A DNA stretch of 64,000 bases, taken from assembly GCA_039808885.1 (NCBI GenBank), contig JBDHTX010000011.1, forward strand, positions 1 to 64,000, in the 5' to 3' direction. Source of the stretch: Dongia_A sp039808885 (GTDB taxonomy: Bacteria > Pseudomonadota > Alphaproteobacteria > Dongiales > Dongiaceae). Within the stretch, counting starts at the first letter, position 1; each line of letters opens with the position of its first letter. The notes under the pieces are model-generated. The model saw nothing but the letters and a program-made list of their open reading frames with translations. It did no database searches and was not told the DNA's origin. This document shows, in pieces, positions 33,114-41,683 of this stretch. Position numbers and translations under genes: made by a program.

Positions 33114-34454
33114 TCACACTTCCATCTCGGCCGGCAGCTTCGCCACCAGGACCTTGTCGATGCGCCGTCCGTCGAGGTCGATCACCTCGAAGCGGTAGCC
33201 GCCGAATTCCACCGCATTGCCGACCACCGGCAGCCGGCCCATGTGGTGCAGCACGAGGCCGGCGACGGTGGTGTATTCCTCGTCGACGAGGCCGCTGGCC
33301 CCGATGGCGCGCTCCAGCTCGCCGATGCGCAGCCGGCCGTCGACCAGCCAGCTGCCGTCGGGCCGCCGTACCACGCCGGGCTCATCCGCCGAATCCTCGG
33401 CGAACTCGCCGGCGATGGCGGCGAAGATGTCGCGCGGCGTGACGATGCCCTCGACGCTGCCGTATTCGTCGAGCACGATGGCGAGGTTGGTCGGCTTCTG
33501 GCGGAACAGATCGAGCAGGCGCAGGACCGTCGTGCTTTCGTGCACCGTGAGCGCGTCCCGCAGGCAGGTGCGCGGCGCCAGCGTCTTGCCGCTGGCGACC
33601 TGGGCCAGCAGGTCCTTGACGTAGACGAAGCCCAGCACGTCGTCGACCGCGCCCTCGCACAGCAGCAGGCGCGAATGCTCCGCCGCCAGGATGGTGGCCA
33701 TCATCTTGTCGGGACCGGCGCCGGCATCGAGCCACAGGATGTCGGGCCGCGGCGTCATGATGGTGCGGATGGAATGATCGGCCAGGTGCAGCACGCCCTC
33801 GATCATGTGGCGTTCCTGCTGCATGAACACGCCGGCCTCGGCGCCCTCGGCGATCATCACCTTGATCTCCTCCTCGGTGATGCGGTTCTCCGCCGTGTGG
33901 CGCACGCCGAGCAGGTGCAGCAGCGTCTCGGTCGACACCCGCAGGATGACCACGATGGGCGTGCCGATCCGGGCCAGCAGCGCCATCGGCAGGCTCACCC
34001 GCATGGCGATGGCCTCGGCATGGCTCATGGCGAAGCGCTTCGGCACCAGCTCGCCGATCACCAGCGACAGATAGGTGATGGTGGCGACCACCAGGGTGAC
34101 CGCCACCGCATAGGCGTGCTCGCCGACCAGCGGCCAATTGGCCATCAGCGCGGCGACCGGCTGGGACAAGGTGGCGCCGCTATAGGCGCCGGCGACGATG
34201 CCGACCAGGGTGATGCCGAACTGCACGGTGGCGAGGAATTGCGTGGGCTGCTCGGCCAGCTGGATGGCGCGCCGGGCGCCGCGATGGCCCTTGTCGGCCA
34301 GCGGCTTCAGCCGCGCGCGCCGCGCCGACACGATGGCGAGCTCGGACATGGCGAAGAACGCGTTCAGCAGGATGAGCAGCAGGACGATGGCGGTCTCGGC
34401 CAGGAAGCCGGCGCCGGATATGGACTCGTTCATGGTGCCTTCGACCGTCTCCAC
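33114..34454 (-). CDS. CNNM/CorC-type hemolysin-family membrane protein with CBS domains
   Basis: The 446-residue inner-membrane protein has an N-terminal DUF21/CNNM domain with three to four helices (FFAMSELAIVSARRARL, FLATVQFGITLVGIVAGA, TYLSLVIGELVPKRFA), an acidic linker EEEIKVMIAEGAEAGVF, a CBS pair (about 215-340: TIMTPRPDILWL, LAIVLDEYGSVEGIVTPRDI) and a C-terminal CorC/HlyC domain. Members are Mg2+ or Co2+ efflux-type transporters. I use GTG 34454 because GGAGG lies just upstream; ATG 34433 is the alternative. Its stop lies 10 bp from the convergent LysR gene. Confidence 0.9.
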   Translation of the reverse strand: METVEGTMNESISGAGFLAETAIVLLLILLNAFFAMSELAIVSARRARLKPLADKGHRGARRAIQLAEQPTQFLATVQFGITLVGIVAGAYSGATLSQPVAALMANWPLVGEHAYAVAVTLVVATITYLSLVIGELVPKRFAMSHAEAIAMRVSLPMALLARIGTPIVVILRVSTETLLHLLGVRHTAENRITEEEIKVMIAEGAEAGVFMQQERHMIEGVLHLADHSIRTIMTPRPDILWLDAGAGPDKMMATILAAEHSRLLLCEGAVDDVLGFVYVKDLLAQVASGKTLAPRTCLRDALTVHESTTVLRLLDLFRQKPTNLAIVLDEYGSVEGIVTPRDIFAAIAGEFAEDSADEPGVVRRPDGSWLVDGRLRIGELERAIGASGLVDEEYTTVAGLVLHHMGRLPVVGNAVEFGGYRFEVIDLDGRRIDKVLVAKLPAEMEV

Positions 34455-34639
34455 CCGTCCTCCGAATCAGCCCCGCCGCCACGGGGAGGCTCGTGTGACA
34501 GATAGTCTGAAACCGGCGGATTGACGAGAAAACTCTTGTCAGTTGCCGGTCAGGAACGTAGTGGGGTGGCATCGCTCGGGTCCGCGCCGGCGCGGAAATT
34601 CGCGCCATCCGGGTGTGAAGGATAATGTGGGGACGATCG

Positions 34640-35401
34640 ATGCAGGGCGGCAATCCACTGAAACGGAAGTTGCAGGCGGGGCAGCCCTGCTTCGGCGCCT
34701 GGATGCTCAGCACCTCCGCCGACATGGCCGAGATCCTCGCCTATGCCGGGCTCGATTTCCTGCTCATCGATCATGAGCACGGCCAGGGCGGCATCGACGA
34801 CGCGATCGCCCAGCTCCGCGCCATGAAGGGCACCGACTGCACCGGTGTGCTGCGCGTGCCGGTCAACGATCACATCTACATCAAGCGGGCGCTTGACGCG
34901 GGGGTCGGCGGCATCATGGTGCCCAACGTCAATGCCGCGGACGAGGCGCGGCGCGTGGTCGATGCCTGCAGATACGCGCCGGCCGGCATCCGCGGCGCCT
35001 TCGGCGGCATGCGGGCGATGCGCTACGGCTTCGATCCCGGCTACTACGACGGCGCCTTCGAGAACCTGGTGGTGGCGGTGCAGGTGGAAAGCGCGCCCGC
35101 CATCGACAACATCCCGGCCATCGCCGCGGTCGACGGCATCGACGTGATTTTCATCGGCCCGCGCGATCTGTCCGCGACCCTGGGCAAGCTCAACCAGTTC
35201 GACGATCCCGTGGTGAAGGCCCAGATCGAGCGCGCCGAGGCGGCGATCCTGAAATCCGGGCGCATCCTGGGCAGCACGGCGCCCTCCGGCAAGGCGGCGA
35301 AGGCCATGGCCGGGCGCGGCTTCCGCTTCATCGTCGGCGGCAGCGATGTCGGCCTGCTGGGCCAGGGCGTCCGCGCCATGCTGGGCGAGGCGAAGGGCTA
35401 G
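34640..35401 (+). CDS. HpcH/HpaI-family aldolase (paralogue 1)
   Basis: The 253-residue class II metal-dependent pyruvate aldolase has catalytic Arg72 in LRVPVND and metal ligands E150 (VQVES) and D176 (FIGPRDLSATLG), with DHEHGQ near residue 45. It cleaves or forms 4-hydroxy-2-oxo acids; the substrate is not predictable. The start MQGGNPLKRK is preferred over ATG 34625 by alignment with the paralogue at 52365-53120. It is divergent from the CNNM gene and 141 bp upstream of an ABC exporter. Confidence 0.87.
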   Translation: MQGGNPLKRKLQAGQPCFGAWMLSTSADMAEILAYAGLDFLLIDHEHGQGGIDDAIAQLRAMKGTDCTGVLRVPVNDHIYIKRALDAGVGGIMVPNVNAADEARRVVDACRYAPAGIRGAFGGMRAMRYGFDPGYYDGAFENLVVAVQVESAPAIDNIPAIAAVDGIDVIFIGPRDLSATLGKLNQFDDPVVKAQIERAEAAILKSGRILGSTAPSGKAAKAMAGRGFRFIVGGSDVGLLGQGVRAMLGEAKG

Positions 35402-35461
35402 GCCGGGCCGGCAGGTGCCGCGCCGGGCTTCGCTCCCCGGCACAGAGTCCTGGCGCAACCC

Positions 35462-35477
35462 TGTGATTTATTGCACA
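35462..35477. promoter_or_regulatory. CRP/FNR-type binding-site-like palindrome
   Basis: TGTGA-TTTATT-GCACA differs at one base from the classical CRP consensus TGTGA-N6-TCACA and is framed by CTGTG/CACAG. It lies 65 bp upstream of the ABC ATPase start at 35543. The local sequence is unusually AT-rich for this genome. Binding is not shown, and alphaproteobacterial CRP relatives often prefer other half-sites. Confidence 0.4.
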
Positions 35478-35542
35478 GTTTCCCGGATTTGCCGCCCCTC
35501 GGCGCTTGACCGGCCCCGAGTCTTTCAAGGACGAATGGCGCC

Positions 35543-36487
35543 ATGCTGTCGGTCCGTCACCTGGTTTTCGACTATCCCGGCCACCGGGCGCTGGACGACG
35601 TGTCGTTCCGCGTCGAGCCGAAGACCATCACCGCCCTGGTCGGGCCGAACGGCGCCGGCAAATCCACCCTGTTGCGCTGTCTCGCCGCGCTGGATCGCCC
35701 CTTCGCCGGGGTGGTCGAGCTGGACGGCTTCGACATCCATGAGCGGCCGCGCCTGGCGCATCGCCGCATGGGCTTCCTGCCCGATTTCTACGGCCTCTAT
35801 GACGAGCTCACCGTCCGGCAATGCCTGACCTACCGCGCCGCGGCGGTCGGCCTGCCGCGCGGCCGCTGGGCCGAATGCGTGCGCCTGGCCGCCGAGCGCA
35901 TGGAGATCATGGACCGGCTGGGCGACAAGGCCGGCAGCCTGTCGCGCGGCCTGCGCCAGCGCCTCGCCATCGCCCAGGCGATCATCCACGAGCCGGCGCT
36001 GCTGCTGCTGGACGAGCCCGCCTCGGGCCTGGACCCGGAGGCGCGCATGGGGCTTTCCGCCGTCCTGCGCCAGCTGCGCGACAAGGGCATGACCATCATC
36101 GTCTCCTCGCACATCCTGGCCGAGCTGGAGGACTACTCCACCCACATGCTGGTGATCCGCGAAGGCAAGATCCTGCACCACCGCGCGCTCGACCCGCTGT
36201 CCAAGCAGCGCGTGCGCATCCGCGTCGAGGTCGCCAATGGCGAGCACAAGCTGGTCGAGGTGCTGAGCCACGAGGGCGGCGTCACCGAGATCACGCTCAT
36301 GGGCACGGTCTGCACCTTCGAGTATCCGGCGAGCGCGGTGTCGCGCCACACGCTGCTGAAGCACCTGATGGCGGCGGATTTGCAGGTCATCGAATTCGCC
36401 ATCGACGAGACCGGATTGCAGGAAGCCTATCTCGAGCAGGTGCGCGCCGCCGAGGCCGCGCGCGCCCTGCCGAAAGTGGCGCGGTAG
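35543..36487 (+). CDS. ABC-2-type transporter ATP-binding protein
   Basis: The 314-residue ABC ATPase of the exporter (CcmA/NatA-like) class has Walker A GPNGAGKST at 34-42, signature LSRGLRQR, Walker B LLLLDEPASGLD, and an H-loop in VSSHILAEL. A C-terminal extension (about 220-314) without a clear motif is common in ABC-2 exporters. The permease begins 12 bp after its stop. Substrate could be a drug, lipid or polymer; nothing here decides. Confidence 0.92.
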   Translation: MLSVRHLVFDYPGHRALDDVSFRVEPKTITALVGPNGAGKSTLLRCLAALDRPFAGVVELDGFDIHERPRLAHRRMGFLPDFYGLYDELTVRQCLTYRAAAVGLPRGRWAECVRLAAERMEIMDRLGDKAGSLSRGLRQRLAIAQAIIHEPALLLLDEPASGLDPEARMGLSAVLRQLRDKGMTIIVSSHILAELEDYSTHMLVIREGKILHHRALDPLSKQRVRIRVEVANGEHKLVEVLSHEGGVTEITLMGTVCTFEYPASAVSRHTLLKHLMAADLQVIEFAIDETGLQEAYLEQVRAAEAARALPKVAR

Positions 36488-36499
36488 GAGGGCGGCGCC

Positions 36500-37912
36500 A
36501 TGATGTCCTTCAACCCGGAGCTTCAGCGCAACGTCTGGCTGCAGATGAGCTGGGCGCGGCTGTTCGTGGCGCCGATCCTGATCGGCATCCTGCTGGCCGG
36601 CATCCTTTCCACCATCAAGCTCGAGCCCGAGGCGATCGTGGAAGCGGCGCGCTGGGGCTTCGTCCTGCTGCTCGCGCTGTGGAGCACGCGCCGGGTGGCG
36701 GATTCGCTGGCCGAGGAAATCAGCGGCGGCACCTGGGAAGGCCAGCGCATGTCGGGCCTCTCCGCCTGGTCGATGATGTGGGGCAAGCTGATCGGCGGCG
36801 CCATCTTCCCGTGGTATTGCGCGCTGATCTGCCTCGCGGTGATGGTCTGGTACGGGCTGCAATCGCCGCCGAGCGACCTGCGCCTGCCGCTGTGGCAGCA
36901 GGTGGCGACGCTGCTGATCGGCGGCCTGCTGGGCCAGGCGACCGCGCTGACCGTGGCGCTGCTGCTGCTGCGCAAGGCGCAGTTCCGCCGCCGCCTCGCC
37001 GTCACCATGGCGCAGGTGGCCGGCCTCGTCGCCTCAGGCATGGCGATCGGCTGGGACTACTCCGCCAATCCATGGGCCGCCGCGGTGGGCGAGATCCGCT
37101 GGTACGACCGCGGCTTCGATCCCTGGCTGTTCTACATGGTCTCGGCCGGAATCTTCACGCTCTGGGCGCTGCTGGCGGTGTGGCGGCTGATGCGGCTGGA
37201 ACTGCTCTACAACAACCGGCCCTGGGCCTGGACCCTGTTCATGGCCTTCGCCATGGTCTACGCGGCCGGCTTCGTGCGCTGGGAGATCGAGGCGCTGACC
37301 TCGCGCTTCGCCGTCGCCTTTTCCATCGCCGCGGCGCTCACCTATGTCGCCTTCTTCGCCGAGGCGAAGGATCCGGTGCGCTACCGCTGGGGCTTGGCGC
37401 GGTTCGCGGCGTTCCAGTGGTACCGCGCGCTCGAGTTCATGCCCTGGTGGCTGATCTCCTTCAATTTCGCGGTCGTGGCCGGCGCGGCGACGATCTGGTC
37501 CATCGCCATGGGCGGCCATCTCACCTGGCAGGATTCCTGGTGGTTCACCCTGCAGCGCGACCTCAACTGGTTCACGCTCGGCTCCATCGCCTTCAACATC
37601 GTGGCGCTGCTGCTGTTCGCGCTGCGCGACATCTTCTTCCTGCTGTGGCTGAATTTCGGCGGCACGCGCAGCCGCGCCGATCTCACCGGGCTGGTGATCC
37701 TGGCGATCGTGTATTTCCCGCTGCCCATGCTGCTGGTCGCCGGGCATCTCTCGCAGTTCCTGCCGGCGGTGACGCCGTTCTCCTCCACCGGGCCGATGGC
37801 GGCGATCTGGCCGGCGGCGGAGGTGGCGGCGATGGCCGTCCTGCTGTTCATCCGCTGGCGCCAGGCCAGCCGCATCGACATCGCCGACGACCGCGACGAG
37901 CCGACGATCTAG
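36500..37912 (+). CDS. ABC-2-type transporter permease-like membrane protein
   Basis: The 470-residue polytopic protein has about ten to eleven hydrophobic segments. An early conserved part (ARWGFVLLLALWSTRRVADSLAEEISGGTWEGQRMSGLS) resembles ABC-2 permeases, where the E-E-x3-GT-x-E segment is typical. Being directly downstream of the ABC ATPase argues that it is its membrane partner. The family is poorly characterised and no periplasmic partner is nearby. It is followed by repeat A3 and a convergent oxygenase gene. Confidence 0.75.
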   Translation: MMSFNPELQRNVWLQMSWARLFVAPILIGILLAGILSTIKLEPEAIVEAARWGFVLLLALWSTRRVADSLAEEISGGTWEGQRMSGLSAWSMMWGKLIGGAIFPWYCALICLAVMVWYGLQSPPSDLRLPLWQQVATLLIGGLLGQATALTVALLLLRKAQFRRRLAVTMAQVAGLVASGMAIGWDYSANPWAAAVGEIRWYDRGFDPWLFYMVSAGIFTLWALLAVWRLMRLELLYNNRPWAWTLFMAFAMVYAAGFVRWEIEALTSRFAVAFSIAAALTYVAFFAEAKDPVRYRWGLARFAAFQWYRALEFMPWWLISFNFAVVAGAATIWSIAMGGHLTWQDSWWFTLQRDLNWFTLGSIAFNIVALLLFALRDIFFLLWLNFGGTRSRADLTGLVILAIVYFPLPMLLVAGHLSQFLPAVTPFSSTGPMAAIWPAAEVAAMAVLLFIRWRQASRIDIADDRDEPTI

Positions 37913-37927
37913 CGATACTTTCTTGTT

Positions 37928-38014
37928 GTCATCACCGGGCTTGACCCCGTGATCCAAGTTTCGTGCATCGGCGCGGCGGTCAACTTGGATTGCCGGGTCA
38001 AGCCCGGCAATGAC
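37928..38014. repeat. Dispersed palindromic repeat, family A copy 3
   Basis: TGTCATCACCGGG ... CCCGGCAATGACG. The left hairpin is ATCACCGGG-N5-CCCGTGAT (one base lost in the arm), the right ATTGCCGGG-N5-CCCGGCAAT, with inverted CCAAGTT/AACTTGG between. It sits between the convergent ABC permease and 2OG-oxygenase genes. Confidence 0.85.
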
Positions 38015-38022
38015 GAGAGCGT

Positions 38023-38763
38023 TCATTTGGCATCGTGGAAGATGATGCCGAGCGTGTGGCGGCTGCCGGAGCGCAGGCGGCTGACGCCGTGCCGCATGTT
38101 GACGCGGTAGACGCCGCGCGTGCCCCGCACCGGACGGTGATGCACCGGAAAGATCACCCCTTCGCCCCGCGCCAGCGGCACCACCTCGGCGCGCGATTGC
38201 ATGCGCGGGCGCTGCTCGGTCAGCACGAATTCCCCGCCGGTGAAGTCCCGCCCGGGCGCCGACAGCAGGATCGCCAGCTGCAGCGGGAAGACCTCCTCGC
38301 CATAGAGGTCCTGGTGCAGGCAATTGTAGTCGCCGGCGCCGTAGCGCAGGACGAGCGGCGTCGGCTTGCGCTGGCCCGCCTTGTGGCAGCGCGCCAGGAA
38401 GGCCGCCAGCTCATCGGGAAACCGGATCGTTTCGCTGAGCGCGGCGTTCCAGCGATTGGCGATGGCGGCCAGCGGCGGGTAGCACGCCGCGCGCAGCGCC
38501 GCGACCGGATCGGGCAGGGGATAGGCGAAATACCGGTATTCCCCCTTGCCGAAGCCGTGCCGCGCCATCACCACGCGGCTGCGGTACAGCGCATCGTCGT
38601 CGTAGGCGGCGGCCAGCGCCGCGCATTCCGTGGCACTCAGCAGCGGCCCGGTGGCGGCGCAGCCTTGCGCGTCGAGCTCCGTCGCGATGCGTGTCCAGTC
38701 GAGGCCGGCGGCACGCGCGGCGATGTCGGTCTGATCGGCCTGCTGGCGTTGGGCACGCGGCAT
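38023..38763 (-). CDS. 2OG-Fe(II) oxygenase (prolyl-hydroxylase-like)
   Basis: The 246-residue protein has a double-stranded beta-helix oxygenase core. The iron-binding HxD is H150-Q-D152 in NCLHQDLYGE; a distal His in VHHRPVRGTRGVYR and the following Arg would complete the 2-His-1-carboxylate and 2-oxoglutarate sites. MRHGVSRLRSGSRHTLGIIFH is typical of this bacterial group. The substrate is unknown. The start at 38763 follows AGGAG. It is convergent with the ABC exporter across repeat A3 and lies 125 bp downstream of dapF on the same strand. Confidence 0.85.
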   Translation of the reverse strand: MPRAQRQQADQTDIAARAAGLDWTRIATELDAQGCAATGPLLSATECAALAAAYDDDALYRSRVVMARHGFGKGEYRYFAYPLPDPVAALRAACYPPLAAIANRWNAALSETIRFPDELAAFLARCHKAGQRKPTPLVLRYGAGDYNCLHQDLYGEEVFPLQLAILLSAPGRDFTGGEFVLTEQRPRMQSRAEVVPLARGEGVIFPVHHRPVRGTRGVYRVNMRHGVSRLRSGSRHTLGIIFHDAK

Positions 38764-38888
38764 GTTGGCAGCTCCTGTTCTTGCGCAGGCAGCATGGCCG
38801 GGGCGCGGCACCGCGGCGTCCCGAATCTTGTCTCGATACGATTTGCCCTCGATGCGCTTTGTCGGAGGGCCGGTCAGGCCGGATCAGA

Positions 38889-39764
38889 TCAAGCCGTGGC
38901 GAAGGCGAGGTCGCGCCGCGCCAGCCAATCGGCATCGAGCACGCCCTCGGCGATGCGCTCCACTTCGACGGTGGTCCGGACGTTGTGAAAGCTCCGGCCC
39001 GACGTTTTGCCGGCTGGCGTTTTGCCGGTTGGCGTTTCGTCGAAGGCGATGGTGAGCTTGCCGCCGCCGCTCGCCTGGATCGTGACCGGCGGCCGCGCCA
39101 GGCCGAGCCGCGCCGCGATCAGCGCGATGGCCGTGGCGCCGGTGCCGCAGGACAGCGTCTCCGCCTCCACGCCGCGCTCATAGGTGCGCATGCGAAAGGC
39201 GTTGTCGCCGAGTCCGGCGGCCCAGTTGACGTTGCAGCCCCGCGGAAACAGCGGGTGGTGGCGGATTTCTGGCCCCAAGCCGCCGACATTCACTGGGGCC
39301 ACGTCGGCGACGAAGATCACCACATGCGGCACGCCGGTGTCGATGTAGTGGCCGGTCAGTGTGCCTTCGCTGGTCGGGATCGACAGGTGCAGCCGCTCGT
39401 CCTTGGGATCCGTCATCGTCATGGTTACGCGCCAGCCGTCGAGATCGGCGCCGATGGCGCCGGCATCGGTGTCGAGCGTGGTGTGCCGGCCGCTGAACAA
39501 GCCGATCTCCGAGGCGCGGCGGATGGCGCAGCCCGCGCCGTTGCCGCACATCTCGCCGTCATTGCCGTCGGCGTTCACATAGATCATGCCCACATGGCCG
39601 GCCGCACCCTGGCCCAGCAGCACCAGGCCGTCGCCGCCCAAGCCGCGCCGGCGATCACACAGCGCCTGCGCCAGGGCGCGGCGATGCGCGCGGAGTTTTC
39701 CCGCGCGGTCGTCGATGACCACGAAATCGTTGCCGCTGCCGTGCATGCGCGCGAATGGGATCAT
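38889..39764 (-). CDS. dapF: Diaminopimelate epimerase
   Basis: DapF interconverts LL- and meso-diaminopimelate for lysine and peptidoglycan synthesis. The 291-residue product has the two catalytic cysteines C73 (GEMCGNGAGCA) and C206 (SCGTGATAIAL), with MHGSGNDFVVID at the N-terminus and GCNVNWA. The start at 39764 is typical, and the longer frame upstream lacks similarity. A short in-frame repeat encodes TGKTPAGKTSG near residues 250-260, an insertion not expected in the family. A promoter lies about 30 bp upstream. Confidence 0.95.
   Translation of the reverse strand: MIPFARMHGSGNDFVVIDDRAGKLRAHRRALAQALCDRRRGLGGDGLVLLGQGAAGHVGMIYVNADGNDGEMCGNGAGCAIRRASEIGLFSGRHTTLDTDAGAIGADLDGWRVTMTMTDPKDERLHLSIPTSEGTLTGHYIDTGVPHVVIFVADVAPVNVGGLGPEIRHHPLFPRGCNVNWAAGLGDNAFRMRTYERGVEAETLSCGTGATAIALIAARLGLARPPVTIQASGGGKLTIAFDETPTGKTPAGKTSGRSFHNVRTTVEVERIAEGVLDADWLARRDLAFATA
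39003..39039. repeat. 15-bp tandem repeat inside dapF
   Basis: CGTTTTGCCGGCTGG (39003-39017) is followed by CGTTTTGCCGGTTGG (39018-39032, one mismatch) and a partial third unit CGTTTCG. The 15-bp unit is in frame and adds five residues (GKTPA-like) per copy to a surface loop near the DapF C-terminus. Confidence 0.8.
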
Positions 39765-39800
39765 GTTCTTTCCGCGAGACCCTGGAACCATTGTCAACCA

Positions 39801-39828
39801 ATTATGCCCGCCTTGCGCCACGCGGCAA
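39801..39828 (-). promoter_or_regulatory. Sigma-70-type promoter of dapF
   Basis: Read on the minus strand, TTGCCG (39828-39823), a 16-bp spacer and CATAAT (39806-39801) lie 36 bp upstream of the dapF start codon. Both hexamers match consensus at four to five positions. Confidence 0.5.
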
Positions 39829-39980
39829 GCATGATAGGGTTGCCTCGGCGCGAGGGAATTGCGCCGCCGGAACAAGGGCGTCGGTCAAGACGCCGCCGGC
39901 GACGGGGTTGGGCCCCCTGGTTCGGTGCCGGCCTGGGTCAATGGCGCGGCGCGGACCGGGTGGGGAGGCAGGGACGATCT

Positions 39981-40847
39981 TTGGCGGATAGGCAGACGAC
40001 CAGGGCGATCATGCTGCTGTCGCCGGCGATGGTATCGCTGGCGCTGTTCCTGGTCGCGCCAATTGTCTTCATCGTCATCTATTCCTTCTGGCTGCGCACC
40101 GCCGAAGGGCTCGACGTGCCGGCCTTCCAGTTCGGCAACTGGATCGCGGTGCTGCAAGACCGCTACTACTGGCTCGGCCTCTACAGCACCTTCGAGACCT
40201 CGCTGATCACCACCGCGGCCTGCGCGGTCATCGGCTATCCCACCGCCTATTTCCTCGCCCGCATCCGCTTCAACAACAAGGCGCTGCTGCTGTTCCTGCT
40301 GTTCCTGCCGTTCTGGATCTCCTACATCATCCGCACCATGGCGTGGATCAGCGTGCTGGGGAAAACCGGCGCGGTGAACACGGTGCTGCTGGCGCTGGGC
40401 ATCGTCAGCGAGCCGTTGAAGATGCTCTACAACGACTTCTCCGTGGTCATGGGCCTGGTCTATTTCCTGGTGCCCTACATGATCATCAACGTCTATGTCA
40501 GCCTCGACGGCATCGACCGCAACCTGGAGGCATCGGCCCGCACCCTCGGCTGCTCCGGCTGGCAGGCCTTCCGCGAGGTGACGCTGCCCTTGTCGCTGCC
40601 TGGGCTCGGAGCGGGGTGCATGCTGTGCTTCGTGCTCGCCGCCGGGTCCTATGTGACGCCGCGGCTGCTCGGCGGGCCCGACACGCTGTTCTTCCCGGAT
40701 CTCATCTTCGAGGCCATCATCTCGCAGCTCGACTGGCCGACCGGCGCCGTGCTGTCGGTCATCCTGCTCATCGCGCTCGGCCTGCTGGTCGCGGTCTATA
40801 ACCGCTTCATGAGCCTGTCCGACATCTACCAGAGCTTCGCCCGATGA
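39981..40847 (+). CDS. Polyamine-type ABC transporter permease 1 (PotB-like)
   Basis: The 288-residue permease has six transmembrane helices and the cytoplasmic EAA loop EASARTLGCSGWQAFREVTLPLSLPG that contacts the ATPase. I choose TTG 39981 (LADRQTTRAIMLL) because AGGGA lies about seven bases upstream and the resulting length fits PotB; ATG 40011 would truncate into the first helix. The genes following are a second permease (4-bp ATGA overlap), a binding protein and an ATPase, a complete importer of the spermidine/putrescine class. The actual ligand is not determined. Confidence 0.88.
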   Translation: MADRQTTRAIMLLSPAMVSLALFLVAPIVFIVIYSFWLRTAEGLDVPAFQFGNWIAVLQDRYYWLGLYSTFETSLITTAACAVIGYPTAYFLARIRFNNKALLLFLLFLPFWISYIIRTMAWISVLGKTGAVNTVLLALGIVSEPLKMLYNDFSVVMGLVYFLVPYMIINVYVSLDGIDRNLEASARTLGCSGWQAFREVTLPLSLPGLGAGCMLCFVLAAGSYVTPRLLGGPDTLFFPDLIFEAIISQLDWPTGAVLSVILLIALGLLVAVYNRFMSLSDIYQSFAR

Positions 40848-41647
40848 ACGCCGCCCTGGATTCGCGCCTGGCCTTCTGGCTGCTCGGCTTGTGCGCCGCC
40901 GGCGTCTACATCTTCCAGTTCGCGCCCATCGTCGTGGTGATGCTGCTCTCCTTCAACGCCTCGCGCAGCGGCGCCTTCCCGATGGAGGGGCTGAGCCTGC
41001 AATGGTACGGCAAGCTCTTCGCCAATGAATCGATCCTGGAGGCGTTCCAGACCTCGCTCATCCTCGCCTTTGGCTCGTCCCTCTTCGCCACGGTGCTGGG
41101 CGTCATGGCGGCCATCGCCCTGGTGCGCTACTCCTTCAAGGGCAAGAACGCCATCAGCACCTTGATCAGCCTGCCGCTGCTGGTGCCCGAGGTCGTCCTC
41201 GGCGTCGCGCTGCTCATGTTCCTCAAGGTGATGGGCGTCTATCGCAGCTTCGGCATGCTGCTGCTCGGCCACACCGTGCTGGCGCTGCCCTTCGTGGTGC
41301 TGGTGGTGCAGGCGCGCCTCGTGGGGCTCAGGCAGAATTTCGAGGAGGCGGCGCTCAGCCTCGGCGCCAACCGGCTGCAGACCTTCCGCGAGATCACCCT
41401 GCCGCTGATCTCGCCGGCGATCCTCGGCGGCTTCCTGTTCGCCGTCGCCATTTCCTTCGACAACATCACCGCCACCTTGTTCTGGAAGAAGCCGGGCATC
41501 GAGACGGTGCCGACCAAGATCTTCGCCATGCTGCGCACCTCGATCTCGCCGGAGATCAACGCGCTGGGCACGGTGATGATCGGATTGACGATTTTGCTGC
41601 CGCTGATCGGCGGATATGCGGTTCGCCGTTTGAGCCGCGGCAGATAA
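40844..41647 (+). CDS. Polyamine-type ABC transporter permease 2 (PotC-like)
   Basis: The 267-residue inner-membrane permease has six helices and the EAA loop EEAALSLGANRLQTFREITLPLISPAI. FNASRSGAFPMEGLSLQWYGKLFAN near the N-terminus is the typical PotC periplasmic segment. Its ATG overlaps the stop of the first permease, so the two subunits are translationally coupled and probably form the heterodimeric channel. The binding-protein gene follows after 36 bp. Confidence 0.9.
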   Translation: MNAALDSRLAFWLLGLCAAGVYIFQFAPIVVVMLLSFNASRSGAFPMEGLSLQWYGKLFANESILEAFQTSLILAFGSSLFATVLGVMAAIALVRYSFKGKNAISTLISLPLLVPEVVLGVALLMFLKVMGVYRSFGMLLLGHTVLALPFVVLVVQARLVGLRQNFEEAALSLGANRLQTFREITLPLISPAILGGFLFAVAISFDNITATLFWKKPGIETVPTKIFAMLRTSISPEINALGTVMIGLTILLPLIGGYAVRRLSRGR

Positions 41648-41683
41648 CGAAGCGATGGATCAGCCATCGCGCATCTGAGGAGG

